From Baia soyae (GTDB lineage: Bacteria; Bacillota; Bacilli; Thermoactinomycetales; Thermoactinomycetaceae): a stretch of 37,635 nucleotides of DNA. Position numbers and translations under genes: made by a program. The stretch covers positions 1-37,635 of the forward strand of contig NZ_SLXV01000028.1 in assembly GCF_004341445.1 (NCBI RefSeq), in the 5' to 3' direction. This document shows, piece after piece, positions 28,184 to 35,954 of the stretch. How positions within the stretch are numbered: position 1 is the stretch's first letter; each line of letters starts with the position of its first letter. The notes below the pieces were generated by a model. The model was not told the origin of the DNA, did no database searches, and saw nothing but the letters and a program-made list of their open reading frames with translations.

Positions 28184-29224
28184 GTGAAATGGAAGAGCCT
28201 TATTGATTCCATCGGAAATACCCCCACAGTCCGATTACGTTTGGATGATCAGGCGAGTGGGCAAGCTTACGCCAAACTGGAGATGCAGAATCCATTTGGC
28301 ATGAAAGATCGAGTGGCTAAGCGAATTATATTAGAAGCCAAACGAACGGGGGAGTTGAAAGAAGGAGCGCCCATTATTGAAAGTTCTTCGGGAACGATGG
28401 CGTGTGGCGTTGCGCTCGTTGGAACGTATTTAGGGCACGAGGTTCATATCGTCACCGATCCACGGATGGATCCCGTTACCTTTGCCAAACTGGAATCCTT
28501 AGGATGCAGGATTTACGTTGTGGAGCAGATGGGGGTAAACGGCTGGCAAAGTGCCCGACTGGAGCTTCTGTATCAGTTGTTGGATGAATTACCGGAGGCC
28601 TTTTTCCCACGGCAATACGAAAATCCAGATAATCCAGCCGCCTATCAATTGCTTGCAGAAGAGCTGGTTGAAGATCTGGGACATGTAGATATATTGGTCG
28701 CTTCGGTGGGCAGTGGTGGTTCTATGTCAGGCACGGCGCGAGCCTTACAACAATTCAATCCTAATTTAAAGGTGATCGCAGTGGATTGCACAGGAAGTGT
28801 GATCTTTGGCCAACCCGACCAACCCGGGCGATTGCAAGGTGGTCTGGGTAATTCTTTAGTTGCTCCCAATGTAGATCACTCCCTTGTCGATGAGGTTCAT
28901 TGGTTAAACGATGAAGAGGCATTTGCCGCTACACTCCTACTTGCAAAGGAAGAAAAAATATTTGCCGGGAATTCCTCCGGTTCTGTTTATGCGGTAGCAA
29001 GGTGGATCAGCTCCCAAGTATCTCCCGATACGAAGATTGTAGCTGTTTTCCCAGACCGCGGAGATCGCTACGTTCATACCATTTATAATCCAAACTATCG
29101 AATGGAAAAGGGGATTGATAGTCTACGACTTCCTGAAGCCCCTAAGCAAATTACAGTAGCGGATACAGTGGTCGAATCATGGTCATATCAAGCATTATCA
29201 CGAAGAGGAGGAAGGTCCGAATGA
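28184..29224 (+). CDS. Cysteine-synthase-like PLP enzyme (fold type II, atypical motifs)
   Basis: 346 residues. It begins MKWKSLIDSIGNTPTVRL, the classic O-acetylserine sulfhydrylase opening. The PLP lysine lies in NPFGMKDRVA, where cysteine synthases have NPTGSVKDR. The substrate loop is ESSSGTMACGVA instead of the TSGNTG type. The phosphate-binding glycine loop is VGSGGSMSGTARAL. I chose GTG 28184, 9 nt after AGAGAGG; ATG 28175 abuts that ribosome site, and the kinase stop is 5 bp before the GTG. The altered loops argue for a substrate other than O-acetylserine. Relatives such as SbnA use O-phosphoserine to make 2,3-diaminopropionate precursors. With a threonine kinase directly upstream, O-phosphothreonine with an amine or thiol donor (e.g. 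towards 2,3-diaminobutyrate) is an attractive but unproven reaction. Confidence 0.82.
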   Translation: MKWKSLIDSIGNTPTVRLRLDDQASGQAYAKLEMQNPFGMKDRVAKRIILEAKRTGELKEGAPIIESSSGTMACGVALVGTYLGHEVHIVTDPRMDPVTFAKLESLGCRIYVVEQMGVNGWQSARLELLYQLLDELPEAFFPRQYENPDNPAAYQLLAEELVEDLGHVDILVASVGSGGSMSGTARALQQFNPNLKVIAVDCTGSVIFGQPDQPGRLQGGLGNSLVAPNVDHSLVDEVHWLNDEEAFAATLLLAKEEKIFAGNSSGSVYAVARWISSQVSPDTKIVAVFPDRGDRYVHTIYNPNYRMEKGIDSLRLPEAPKQITVADTVVESWSYQALSRRGGRSE

Positions 29225-30267
29225 GTAAGAAGATTGAATTGCGAAGTGATACATTCACCTTGCCTACGCAGGAAATGTTAGATGCGATGATTCGTGCTGA
29301 ATTGGGTGACGATGTATACGGCGAAGATCCAACCGTGAAGAAGTTAGAGGAACGGGCGGCAGAGATGTTTGGTAAAGAGGCGGCCATTTTCGTCCCAAGT
29401 GGCACGATGGCCAACTTGACCTCTTTGATGGCCCACTGCCCACGAGGTTCAAAAGTATTAGTCGGAAACGAGTCCGATATTTATATTTACGAAGCAGGTG
29501 GCGCGGCAGTATGTGGCGGGATTATGTATGAGCCGATTCCCACACAGCCAGATGGACGCCTCGTCATAGAAGATCTACAAAAGGGATTTCCAAACGACCT
29601 AACAGATCCACAGTTTGCTTTGCCAGCCCTTATTTGCTTAGAGAATCCACATAATCGTATGGGCGGTCGTGTGCTCCCGCTCTCCTATTTGGCGGAAGTG
29701 CAAGCCTTTGCTAAAGAAAAGAGAATCCCGGTTCATATGGATGGAGCGCGTGTGTGTAATGCAGCTGTAGCCCTAGATATCCCCATTTCGGAAGTGGCCC
29801 AATATGCGGATTCTCTCCAATTTTGCTTATCCAAAGGATTGTCAGCTCCGATTGGTTCCATGGTGGTCGGGGATCGAGAATTCATTCAGAAAGTATATCG
29901 GATTCGAAAAATGCTAGGGGGTGGCATGCGGCAAGCAGGGATTATCGCGGCAGCAGGCTTCATTTCTCTAAATCACATGGTAGAACGGTTGGCAGAAGAT
30001 CATGCTCACGCTAAGCAGTTAGCGGCAGGCTTAGATTCTATAAAAGGAATCGAATGTGATGTGAAATCGGTAGATACCAACATCGTTTTCTTCCGTGTAC
30101 AAGATAAACGCTTTACTTGGCAAACATTCGTAGAAGCCGTACGCAGACAGGGGTTATACGTTGATGAACTAGGACATGGCCGGATTCGTGCCGTAACCCA
30201 TTCTGGGATTACTTCTCAAGATATCAATCAAGCGCTACTCATTATACAAAATGTCCTCAATTCGTAA
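29221..30267 (+). CDS. ltaE: L-threonine aldolase-type PLP enzyme
   Basis: 348 residues, fold type I. Low-specificity threonine aldolases interconvert threonine or allo-threonine with glycine plus acetaldehyde, and can make other beta-hydroxy amino acids. The N terminus IELRSDTFTLPTQEMLDAM and GDDVYGEDPTVKKLEERAA are near-diagnostic. SGTMANLTSLM, the MDGAR motif (about 182) and the PLP lysine in CLSKGLSAPIGSM (about 204) are present. ATG 29221 overlaps the previous stop (ATGA) and has GAGGAGG upstream, so translation is coupled. In this cassette it might form or remove a beta-hydroxy amino acid. It could also cleave excess threonine to supply glycine. Which direction is used cannot be told. 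Confidence 0.88.
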   Translation: MSKKIELRSDTFTLPTQEMLDAMIRAELGDDVYGEDPTVKKLEERAAEMFGKEAAIFVPSGTMANLTSLMAHCPRGSKVLVGNESDIYIYEAGGAAVCGGIMYEPIPTQPDGRLVIEDLQKGFPNDLTDPQFALPALICLENPHNRMGGRVLPLSYLAEVQAFAKEKRIPVHMDGARVCNAAVALDIPISEVAQYADSLQFCLSKGLSAPIGSMVVGDREFIQKVYRIRKMLGGGMRQAGIIAAAGFISLNHMVERLAEDHAHAKQLAAGLDSIKGIECDVKSVDTNIVFFRVQDKRFTWQTFVEAVRRQGLYVDELGHGRIRAVTHSGITSQDINQALLIIQNVLNS

Positions 30268-30301
30268 ATACCGTGCTACTTACAACAAGGGAGAGATTCA
30301 T

Positions 30302-31333
30302 ATGTTTAAGGGGAATTTAGAAGGCCGATTAATTGAAGCAATTGAACCGATTCGCCAGCACGTGTTAGCCGTTTCGATTTATCATCTCTTTGATACAGGG
30401 CTGTTTGACCTGATAAATGAACAGGGTGAAGTGACCGTTCCCCAAGTGGGAGAGAAGCTAAATATGGACGAGTCCAAGTTAGAAGGCTTCCTAAAATATT
30501 TGAAAGTCGAAGGAATCGTATGGGAGGAAGGGAAACTCTTTTCTCTTACTGAGAAAGGGAAAGAGCTTTTAGACTTCCGTGCGTGGTACATCATGCTAAT
30601 TGGCGGTTATGCGAAAACGTTTTTTCAAGTCGGTGAAAAGTTGTATAAAGATTCCGGCTGGGCTACGCGCGATGCGATGAAAGTAGGCATTGGTTCCTGT
30701 GGAATTAGCCATTACGACTCCATCCCACTTACGCGTCGCCTGATGGAACGAATTCCGGATCAATGCAATAAATTGTTAGATCTTGGTTGTGGAAACGGGA
30801 TGTATCTAGTGGAATTCTGTGAACAGTTTCCGCATATTGAGGCATGGGGCACGGAGCCGAGTAAAGGAGGATACAACGAGGCAGTACGTCTCATTCAAGA
30901 GCGGGGTCTGGAGAATCGGATTCGCCTTTCTAACGTAAATGCGATTGATTTCTTTCATCAACAGATCGATTATGAGCCCGATTTCCTCGTACTAGGCTTT
31001 GTATTGCATGAGATTCTCGGCCAAGAAGGAGAAGAAGGCGTTGTTCAATTTCTAAATATGGTAACGGACCGCTTCCCTGACATTCACCTAATTGTAATTG
31101 AAGTAGATAATCGAATCGACGATCCACAAACAATGCGCCACGGATTGTCCCGTGCCTACTACAATCCCTATTACCTGCTCCACTACTTCACAGAACAAAA
31201 AATGGAGACAGAAGCATTTTGGGATCAGATCTTTGAGCGTTGTGGATTAACGATTGTTTCCAAAGATACCACAGATCAAAATGTGGACTCTACCGGTCTT
31301 GAAATTGGTTTTTTATTAAAGAAAAGAGGCTGA
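30302..31333 (+). CDS. SAM-dependent methyltransferase, 2-ketoarginine methyltransferase (MrsA)-like
   Basis: 343 residues. ATG 30302 follows AAGGGAGA at 7 nt; an upstream ATG at 30251 lies inside the aldolase gene and is rejected. The N-terminal ~95 residues form a dimerisation/winged-helix region typical of small-molecule O/C-methyltransferases. The SAM motif I is LLDLGCGNGMYLVEF (about 158) and motif II includes WGTEPSKGG. The stretches DFRAWYIMLIGGY and KVGIGSCGISHYDSIPLTRR match, from memory, the family annotated as 2-ketoarginine methyltransferase. Its model, MrsA, methylates C3 of 5-guanidino-2-oxopentanoate on the way to 3-methylarginine. The aminotransferase next door fits the MrsB role. 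The related arginine N-methyltransferase SznE is the main alternative. Confidence 0.75.
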   Translation: MFKGNLEGRLIEAIEPIRQHVLAVSIYHLFDTGLFDLINEQGEVTVPQVGEKLNMDESKLEGFLKYLKVEGIVWEEGKLFSLTEKGKELLDFRAWYIMLIGGYAKTFFQVGEKLYKDSGWATRDAMKVGIGSCGISHYDSIPLTRRLMERIPDQCNKLLDLGCGNGMYLVEFCEQFPHIEAWGTEPSKGGYNEAVRLIQERGLENRIRLSNVNAIDFFHQQIDYEPDFLVLGFVLHEILGQEGEEGVVQFLNMVTDRFPDIHLIVIEVDNRIDDPQTMRHGLSRAYYNPYYLLHYFTEQKMETEAFWDQIFERCGLTIVSKDTTDQNVDSTGLEIGFLLKKRG

Positions 31334-31337
31334 AAAC

Positions 31338-32495
31338 ATGCTCAGAATCACGAGTCAAAACAGTCCGTACACACTACTCCAACAACGCCTTCAATACATC
31401 GCTCTACATCCAGATCGTCCGTTTACGATCTTAATTGAAAATGTGCCCCAGTGGGATACGCCGATTCAGCCCGTTGCAAGTAAGCAGCCCTATATTTGTG
31501 AATATGCACCGTGCAATGGCTATGATTTTCTGCTACATGGACTAAAAGAACGGGATCAGAGTAAGTATCAGTCCAATGTTCAAAATGAAAATATACTAGT
31601 TACCAATGGAGCGATGCATGCGTTATCCCTCATCTTCCGTTCTTTGTACAAGCCGGGGGGAATAGCCCTCGTCCAAGCCCCGGTATTAGGGAACATTGCT
31701 GATATCTTAAAAGCTTCTGGATATCAAATGGTATATTTTTCATCGGATCAAACCGAAATGCTAGGGCAATTGGAACAATTGTACACAGACGACGTGCGGT
31801 TTATCTACGTCAACACACCGCATAATCCATTCGGCGGCATTTTGTCTGAGAGTGTCGTGAATCAGTTAGTCAGCTTTGCACAAGATCGCCAAGTTGCCCT
31901 AATCGCCGATATGATCTACGATTCCTACACATTTGAGGGGAATCTTACACACTCCCCTCTTGTTGCGAGTACAGATTGGCAACATCTCTACACCGTGAAC
32001 TCGATGTCAAAAAACTACGGTGCCCCGGGTTTGCGGATCGGTTGGATTACATCGGACGCGGAAAATATTAAGAAATTATCCGGGTTATGCGAAGCGGAAT
32101 GCGTTGCGATTAGTGGACTATCCCAATTACAAGCCTATGACTTGATTCAAAAAGGCAACGATGAACTGGTAGAAATTATCCGGCATCGTAAGGCATATGT
32201 GGAGCAGCAATTGACTAAGATGGAAAACATCCAATACACGATTCCAGCTGGAGGAACCCAATTCTTCGTAAAGCTACCAGTAGATGATATTGACTTGTTT
32301 GCGGATTTTGTGTTGATTGCGTATGGGCTTGCATTGACGACAACGAGTAACTATGACGGGATTGAGGGATCGTATATTCGGGTTCCGATTATTCATTCGG
32401 TTGAAATGATTGAGAAGGCCCTTGAGTTGTTGGTGAAGGGGATGGAGGAGTTTGGTAGGTTGTGTAGTTCTGATTCGGTGTGCAATGTGAATTAG
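31338..32495 (+). CDS. Fold-type I aminotransferase (MrsB-like role, arginine/2-ketoarginine)
   Basis: 385 residues of the aspartate-aminotransferase fold. Landmarks are TNGAMHALSLIFRSL (cofactor phosphate), VNTPHNPFGGILS with the conserved Asn, ADMIYDSY (Asp and Tyr at the ring) and the Schiff-base lysine in NSMSKNYGAPGLRIGW (about 222), then the substrate Arg in IRVPI. ATG 31338 has AAAGAGG overlapping the end of the methyltransferase gene, 4 bp gap. The tight coupling to an MrsA-like methyltransferase supports transamination of L-arginine and 3-methyl-2-ketoarginine, by analogy with MrsB. The segment NIADILKASGY recalls PLP arginine oxidases such as MppP, so an oxidase or cyclase role is possible. 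It is the last gene of the cassette. Confidence 0.8.
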   Translation: MLRITSQNSPYTLLQQRLQYIALHPDRPFTILIENVPQWDTPIQPVASKQPYICEYAPCNGYDFLLHGLKERDQSKYQSNVQNENILVTNGAMHALSLIFRSLYKPGGIALVQAPVLGNIADILKASGYQMVYFSSDQTEMLGQLEQLYTDDVRFIYVNTPHNPFGGILSESVVNQLVSFAQDRQVALIADMIYDSYTFEGNLTHSPLVASTDWQHLYTVNSMSKNYGAPGLRIGWITSDAENIKKLSGLCEAECVAISGLSQLQAYDLIQKGNDELVEIIRHRKAYVEQQLTKMENIQYTIPAGGTQFFVKLPVDDIDLFADFVLIAYGLALTTTSNYDGIEGSYIRVPIIHSVEMIEKALELLVKGMEEFGRLCSSDSVCNVN

Positions 32496-32505
32496 CTAGG
32501 CTAGA

Positions 32506-32529
32506 TAGCCCGGGGCATGCATCTGCCCC
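32506..32529. repeat. Short palindrome closing the cassette, inverted relative to 27136-27159
   Basis: AGCCCGGGGCA followed by TGCATCTGCCCC. The reverse complement shares its GGGGCA start and GCCCCGGGCT end with the palindrome at 27136-27159, so the two bracket the five-gene cassette in opposite orientation. It has a GC-rich stem but no T-run. Confidence 0.55.
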
Positions 32530-32731
32530 TCTACACGGCTTACTCATTTTTCTGAAATATAATCAAATACAGGCTCTCCTAGACTCGAATATGCTAGTCT
32601 TAAGTAGTATGACAGTCATTTTGTTGTAATCAAAAAGTTACATTACTTATGTGTACCTGTGGGTAATAGTAGGTAGATCATGATTCGCATGGTCTTGATC
32701 ATACAATAGAACGAAGTAAGGGGGAAATGCT

Positions 32732-33799
32732 TTGGAGCTATTAATCGGTATATTGTTGTTTATGTTTATCATGGTAACCATTATCGTAAATGTCGTTGTC
32801 CGGAATAATAAAAAAAAGGCGAAGAACATGGGTTTACATGTGTTGCCTGATTTAGGATTACAAAAGAATGAAGAACCGTTCCGAGCAGAGATGAAGAAGC
32901 TAGTGGAACATGTTGAACAATCGATTCCGGAGTACTATGCCAGTCAGGTAAGAGAGAGAGTGATCCGCGAATATCAAATCTCACAAGACGATTTTCAAAA
33001 TCGTTGGTTCGAGTGGAAGCGCTACTTAGCGATGGTTTCCATTCTCCCGTATGTACCGATGTATAGCCGAGATGTGGATGTAATCTGGCATGAGATGTTA
33101 ATGTTCACTAAGGACTATGAACAATTCTCCAAGAAACTATTAGGAAGTATTCTCCATCATCAACCGCACGGGCCGGAAGAGCAGAAACTAGTTCCAGACG
33201 ATCGTGCATGGTTTGACCTTATCTTTCATTTACTATTTAAGCCAACTAAATATACGAACTACACATGGGGAAAGTTTTTAAAACATCCAGTCTCTGTTCA
33301 GGTCATTCATGATTTTCGCACGTTATCAACGGAGAAGCTACAGGAAAGGTACTTTAACACACACTCTGCATCTCATTTCCCTGTGATAGAAAACATACAA
33401 ATGCTGTTAATCGAGCAAGTGAAGCAAAAATTAGAGAAACTGGACCAATTTTACGTGACCCACGGATCTAGCGTAAAAACGTTTAAAAAGCACCATAACG
33501 TGAAAGCATCTGATTACATCCTTGTTGGGTTCCTATTTTTATCTGCCTACCATTATGATTCGTTTCTTGCTCAATATGCTCTCCTTAACGCGCAATCAAG
33601 TTCTTATAGTGGTAACTATATATTTGATTCAAGTGATAGTGATTCAGGTAGCAATGATTCAGGTAGCGGTGACTCAGGAAGCAGTGACTCGGGCAGTAGT
33701 GATTCAGGAGGAAGCAGCTGTGGAGGCAGTAGCGGCGGCAGTAGTTGTGGCGGTGGCGGTGGAGGATGCGGCGGCGGTGGCTGTGGTGGTGGAAGTTAG
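32732..33799 (+). CDS. Membrane-anchored GRDP-like protein with Ser-Asp and Gly-Cys tail
   Basis: 355 residues from TTG 32732, with AAGGGGG upstream. Residues 1-22 form one transmembrane helix, followed by RNNKKKAK, which suggests the rest is cytoplasmic. The core has SRDVDVIWHEMLMFTKDYEQF (about 110) and then LLGSILHHQPHGP. This is the W-H...Y...F...HH.P pattern of the glycine-rich-domain-protein-like (DUF1399) family, whose function is unknown. The C terminus is a run of about ten DSGS/SDSG units (about 296-328) and then Gly with regularly placed Cys pairs (CGGGG). Many TIGR04222-like bacterial membrane proteins have similar Gly/Cys-rich tails. It probably forms an operon with the AIM24 and Nudix genes. 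Confidence 0.75.
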   Translation: MELLIGILLFMFIMVTIIVNVVVRNNKKKAKNMGLHVLPDLGLQKNEEPFRAEMKKLVEHVEQSIPEYYASQVRERVIREYQISQDDFQNRWFEWKRYLAMVSILPYVPMYSRDVDVIWHEMLMFTKDYEQFSKKLLGSILHHQPHGPEEQKLVPDDRAWFDLIFHLLFKPTKYTNYTWGKFLKHPVSVQVIHDFRTLSTEKLQERYFNTHSASHFPVIENIQMLLIEQVKQKLEKLDQFYVTHGSSVKTFKKHHNVKASDYILVGFLFLSAYHYDSFLAQYALLNAQSSSYSGNYIFDSSDSDSGSNDSGSGDSGSSDSGSSDSGGSSCGGSSGGSSCGGGGGGCGGGGCGGGS

Positions 33800-33842
33800 G
33801 AAAAGAACGGCATGATTATTATTTCAATCGGGAGGAATCTAT

Positions 33843-34508
33843 ATGTCTGATTCTCTAGATCAGTTATTGCACCGTGCGGAAGAGGTGGATAGCCCTCAAG
33901 CTTTTACACTTCAAAATTCAAAAGCATTAAAAATCCGTTTGACCGATTCTGTATATTGTCGAGCAGGGAGTATGGTTGCGTACCAAGGGAATATCAAATT
34001 TGAAAGTAGCACGGGTGGCGGGCTTAGCAAGTGGATTAAAAAGAAGATAACCGGCGAAGGTGTGCCTTTGATGAAGGCAGTCGGAAATGGCGATTTATTT
34101 TTAGCAAACCAAGCGGCCGATATTATGGTCATTGAACTGAAAGGAGAAACCTTCTTTGTAGAAAGTAGAAATCTCCTCGCCTTTGAAAAGACAATCGATT
34201 GGGATGTTACCTTATTAAAAGGTGGCGGCTCTATGTCCGGTGGCCTCTTTACCTGTAAACTAAGCGGTCACGGCTGTGTTGCGATCACCTCCTTTGGCGA
34301 GCCCATTGCACTAGAGGCTCCCTGCGTCGTAGATCCAGACTCCGTACTAGGTTGGACTTCGGGCACCTCACCTTCCATTCGTACCGATATCAACTTCAAA
34401 ACATTAATCGGTAAATCCTCTGGCGAGACCTTTCAGCTAGCGTTTAGTGGAAATGGAAAAGTGCTCGTCCAACCTTATGAAAATGATCAACAAAACCTAA
34501 AAGGATGA
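33843..34508 (+). CDS. AIM24 family protein
   Basis: 221 residues with the TIGR00266/AIM24 beta-helical pattern: early RLTDSVYCRAGSMVAYQGNI, central KKKITGEGVPLMKAVGNGDL, GETFFVESRNLLAFE and late GNGKVLVQPY. In bacteria this family is of unknown biochemical function; the yeast member AIM24 is mitochondrial. No membrane segment or signal peptide. GGGAGGA lies 5 nt before the ATG, and the gene starts 43 bp after the GRDP-like gene, so the two are probably coexpressed. Confidence 0.85.
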   Translation: MSDSLDQLLHRAEEVDSPQAFTLQNSKALKIRLTDSVYCRAGSMVAYQGNIKFESSTGGGLSKWIKKKITGEGVPLMKAVGNGDLFLANQAADIMVIELKGETFFVESRNLLAFEKTIDWDVTLLKGGGSMSGGLFTCKLSGHGCVAITSFGEPIALEAPCVVDPDSVLGWTSGTSPSIRTDINFKTLIGKSSGETFQLAFSGNGKVLVQPYENDQQNLKG

Positions 34509-34513
34509 TGTAC

Positions 34514-34963
34514 ATGTTTGACAATTCCCTTCTCACTCAGCTCACGGAGCAAGCTATTCACGATGGCGTACAACAGTTTGCGGTGGGTGCGGTAGTACAG
34601 AAAGATAATAAGGTACTCATACTCCGGCGATTACCAGATGATTTCATGGGCGGGGTCTATGAGTTGCCGAGTGGTAAAGTCGAAGCGGATGAACCAATTG
34701 ATAAGGCACTGATTCGTGAAGTGAAAGAAGAAACGGGGCTTGATGTGGTTTCGATTCGTCGTTATATCAATTCCTTCGACTACATGAGCCGTAGTGGCAA
34801 GAAGAGCCGCCAATTCAACTTCGCTGTAGCTGTATCTAATTCAGATAAAATCATCTTAGAGGAGCACGATTTGTACGAGTGGGTAGCCCTAACAGGAGAA
34901 GTACCTGTTACGGAAGCAGTGAAGGAAGTGTTGAAGAAGTTTCAAGAAGCAGCTAGTAACTAA
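34514..34963 (+). CDS. Nudix hydrolase
   Basis: About 149 residues. A perfect Nudix box, G-x5-E-x7-REV-x-EE-x-G-L, is visible from GKVEADEP to REVKEETGLD. This binds divalent metal for hydrolysis of nucleoside-diphosphate-linked substrates. The substrate is not predictable; length and FAVGAVVQ opening fit ADP-ribose/8-oxo-dGTP-like small Nudix proteins. I prefer ATG 34514, about 9 nt after AAAGGA. ATG 34505 overlaps the AIM24 stop and is the alternative. Its translation is probably coupled to the AIM24 gene. Confidence 0.85.
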   Translation: MFDNSLLTQLTEQAIHDGVQQFAVGAVVQKDNKVLILRRLPDDFMGGVYELPSGKVEADEPIDKALIREVKEETGLDVVSIRRYINSFDYMSRSGKKSRQFNFAVAVSNSDKIILEEHDLYEWVALTGEVPVTEAVKEVLKKFQEAASN

Positions 34964-34984
34964 GTCAAATCTGGATCATCAAAC

Positions 34985-35013
34985 AAAAGGGACAGAACCA
35001 ATCTGGCCCTTTT
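34985..35013. terminator. Bidirectional terminator between convergent genes
   Basis: AAAAGGG (34985-34991) pairs with CCCTTTT (35007-35013). The inner CAG/CTG extends the stem past one mismatch. With A-run and T-run on the two sides it can end both the Nudix operon (plus) and the esterase gene (minus), which converge here. Confidence 0.75.
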
Positions 35014-35020
35014 ATCTATG

Positions 35021-35752
35021 TTAATTCGTAGGAAAGAAAAATTTCAATGCCCTCGGGAGCTCCCGTTGCCAGAAGCCCCACGTATGGTCGCCCTCTTCTT
35101 TGTGATACGCTACATGAGCTCGCTTCTCTAATAGAAGCTGGTGGACCTCGCGATTCCTCGCTACGAGATCCAAGGTTCCCATATGCGTTTCAATAGCCGT
35201 TTCGGATAGGCCGATCGACTGATAGATCTCGAGAAACTGTAGGGAATACACACGTGAGAGATCCTGTACCGTTTGTTCGAGAAAAGCCCCCGATTGAGAT
35301 AGTACCCGGTTACAGATTTCTGGATACTCAAGGGCGATATGTAGAGAGACCGTACCTCCTAAAGAAGAGCCTCCTATGACCAACTTGTCAGTAGCAGTAT
35401 CAACCGAATATCGTTCCTGCATAAGCGGTAGCAACTCTTCAACAATCATCAGCTTATGCGCTTCATGGAATTCCCCTGTAGGTGAATACTGTGCTGTTCG
35501 TTTCTTTTTATCCACCGGTACAAATGCCATCACAACCGGCACCATCTCATTTTGTGATAGTAATTGATTTGCCTGTGTAGCAATCCTGCCTAAATTAAGA
35601 TAATCCGGTCCATCATGGAGGATAAGTAGGGGATACGATACTGATTCATCATAATCCGGTGGTAGATAAACATGAATCTCTTTCGACTCTCCTAAATGGG
35701 AACTTGTCAGCGTTTCTTTTTTAATCGTTCTAGTTAGATATTTGGTATCCAT
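35021..35752 (-). CDS. Putative esterase (enterochelin esterase / esterase D-like alpha/beta hydrolase)
   Basis: 243 residues. HVYLPPDYDESVSYPLLILHDG near the N terminus is the standard opening of the pfam00756 esterase family. The nucleophile elbow is GGSSLGG (about 128) and the catalytic His lies in EGDHTWGFW (about 224). No signal peptide, so it is likely cytoplasmic. Relatives hydrolyse siderophore lactones (BesA, Fes) or other esters. Because it lies near but outside the NRPS operon and on the other strand, a link to the peptide product is only a possibility. The ATG at 35752 has AAAGGG upstream on the minus strand. Confidence 0.85.
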   Translation of the reverse strand: MDTKYLTRTIKKETLTSSHLGESKEIHVYLPPDYDESVSYPLLILHDGPDYLNLGRIATQANQLLSQNEMVPVVMAFVPVDKKKRTAQYSPTGEFHEAHKLMIVEELLPLMQERYSVDTATDKLVIGGSSLGGTVSLHIALEYPEICNRVLSQSGAFLEQTVQDLSRVYSLQFLEIYQSIGLSETAIETHMGTLDLVARNREVHQLLLEKRAHVAYHKEEGDHTWGFWQRELPRALKFFFPTN

Positions 35753-35954
35753 TTCTCATTGCCCTTTCTATACGAAAAACACAAGTATGTTGTTTAACAG
35801 TCCTACAAAAATAAATACTTTTATTACAATATACCCAAATAATCCACTCATAGCGAATAAAAGGTTTCCGTTCTCCTTTGGCCGAAAGTTATCAATATAA
35901 ATAAAATTGTTTATCTGCAACCTGGCTGTTGTGTTTTAATTAGATGTAAGAGGA

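Noticed and set aside
33522-33815. Val/Ala/Gln-rich 97-codon frame
   Set aside because: An out-of-frame reading of the Ser-Asp/Gly-Cys repeat at the end of the GRDP-like gene.
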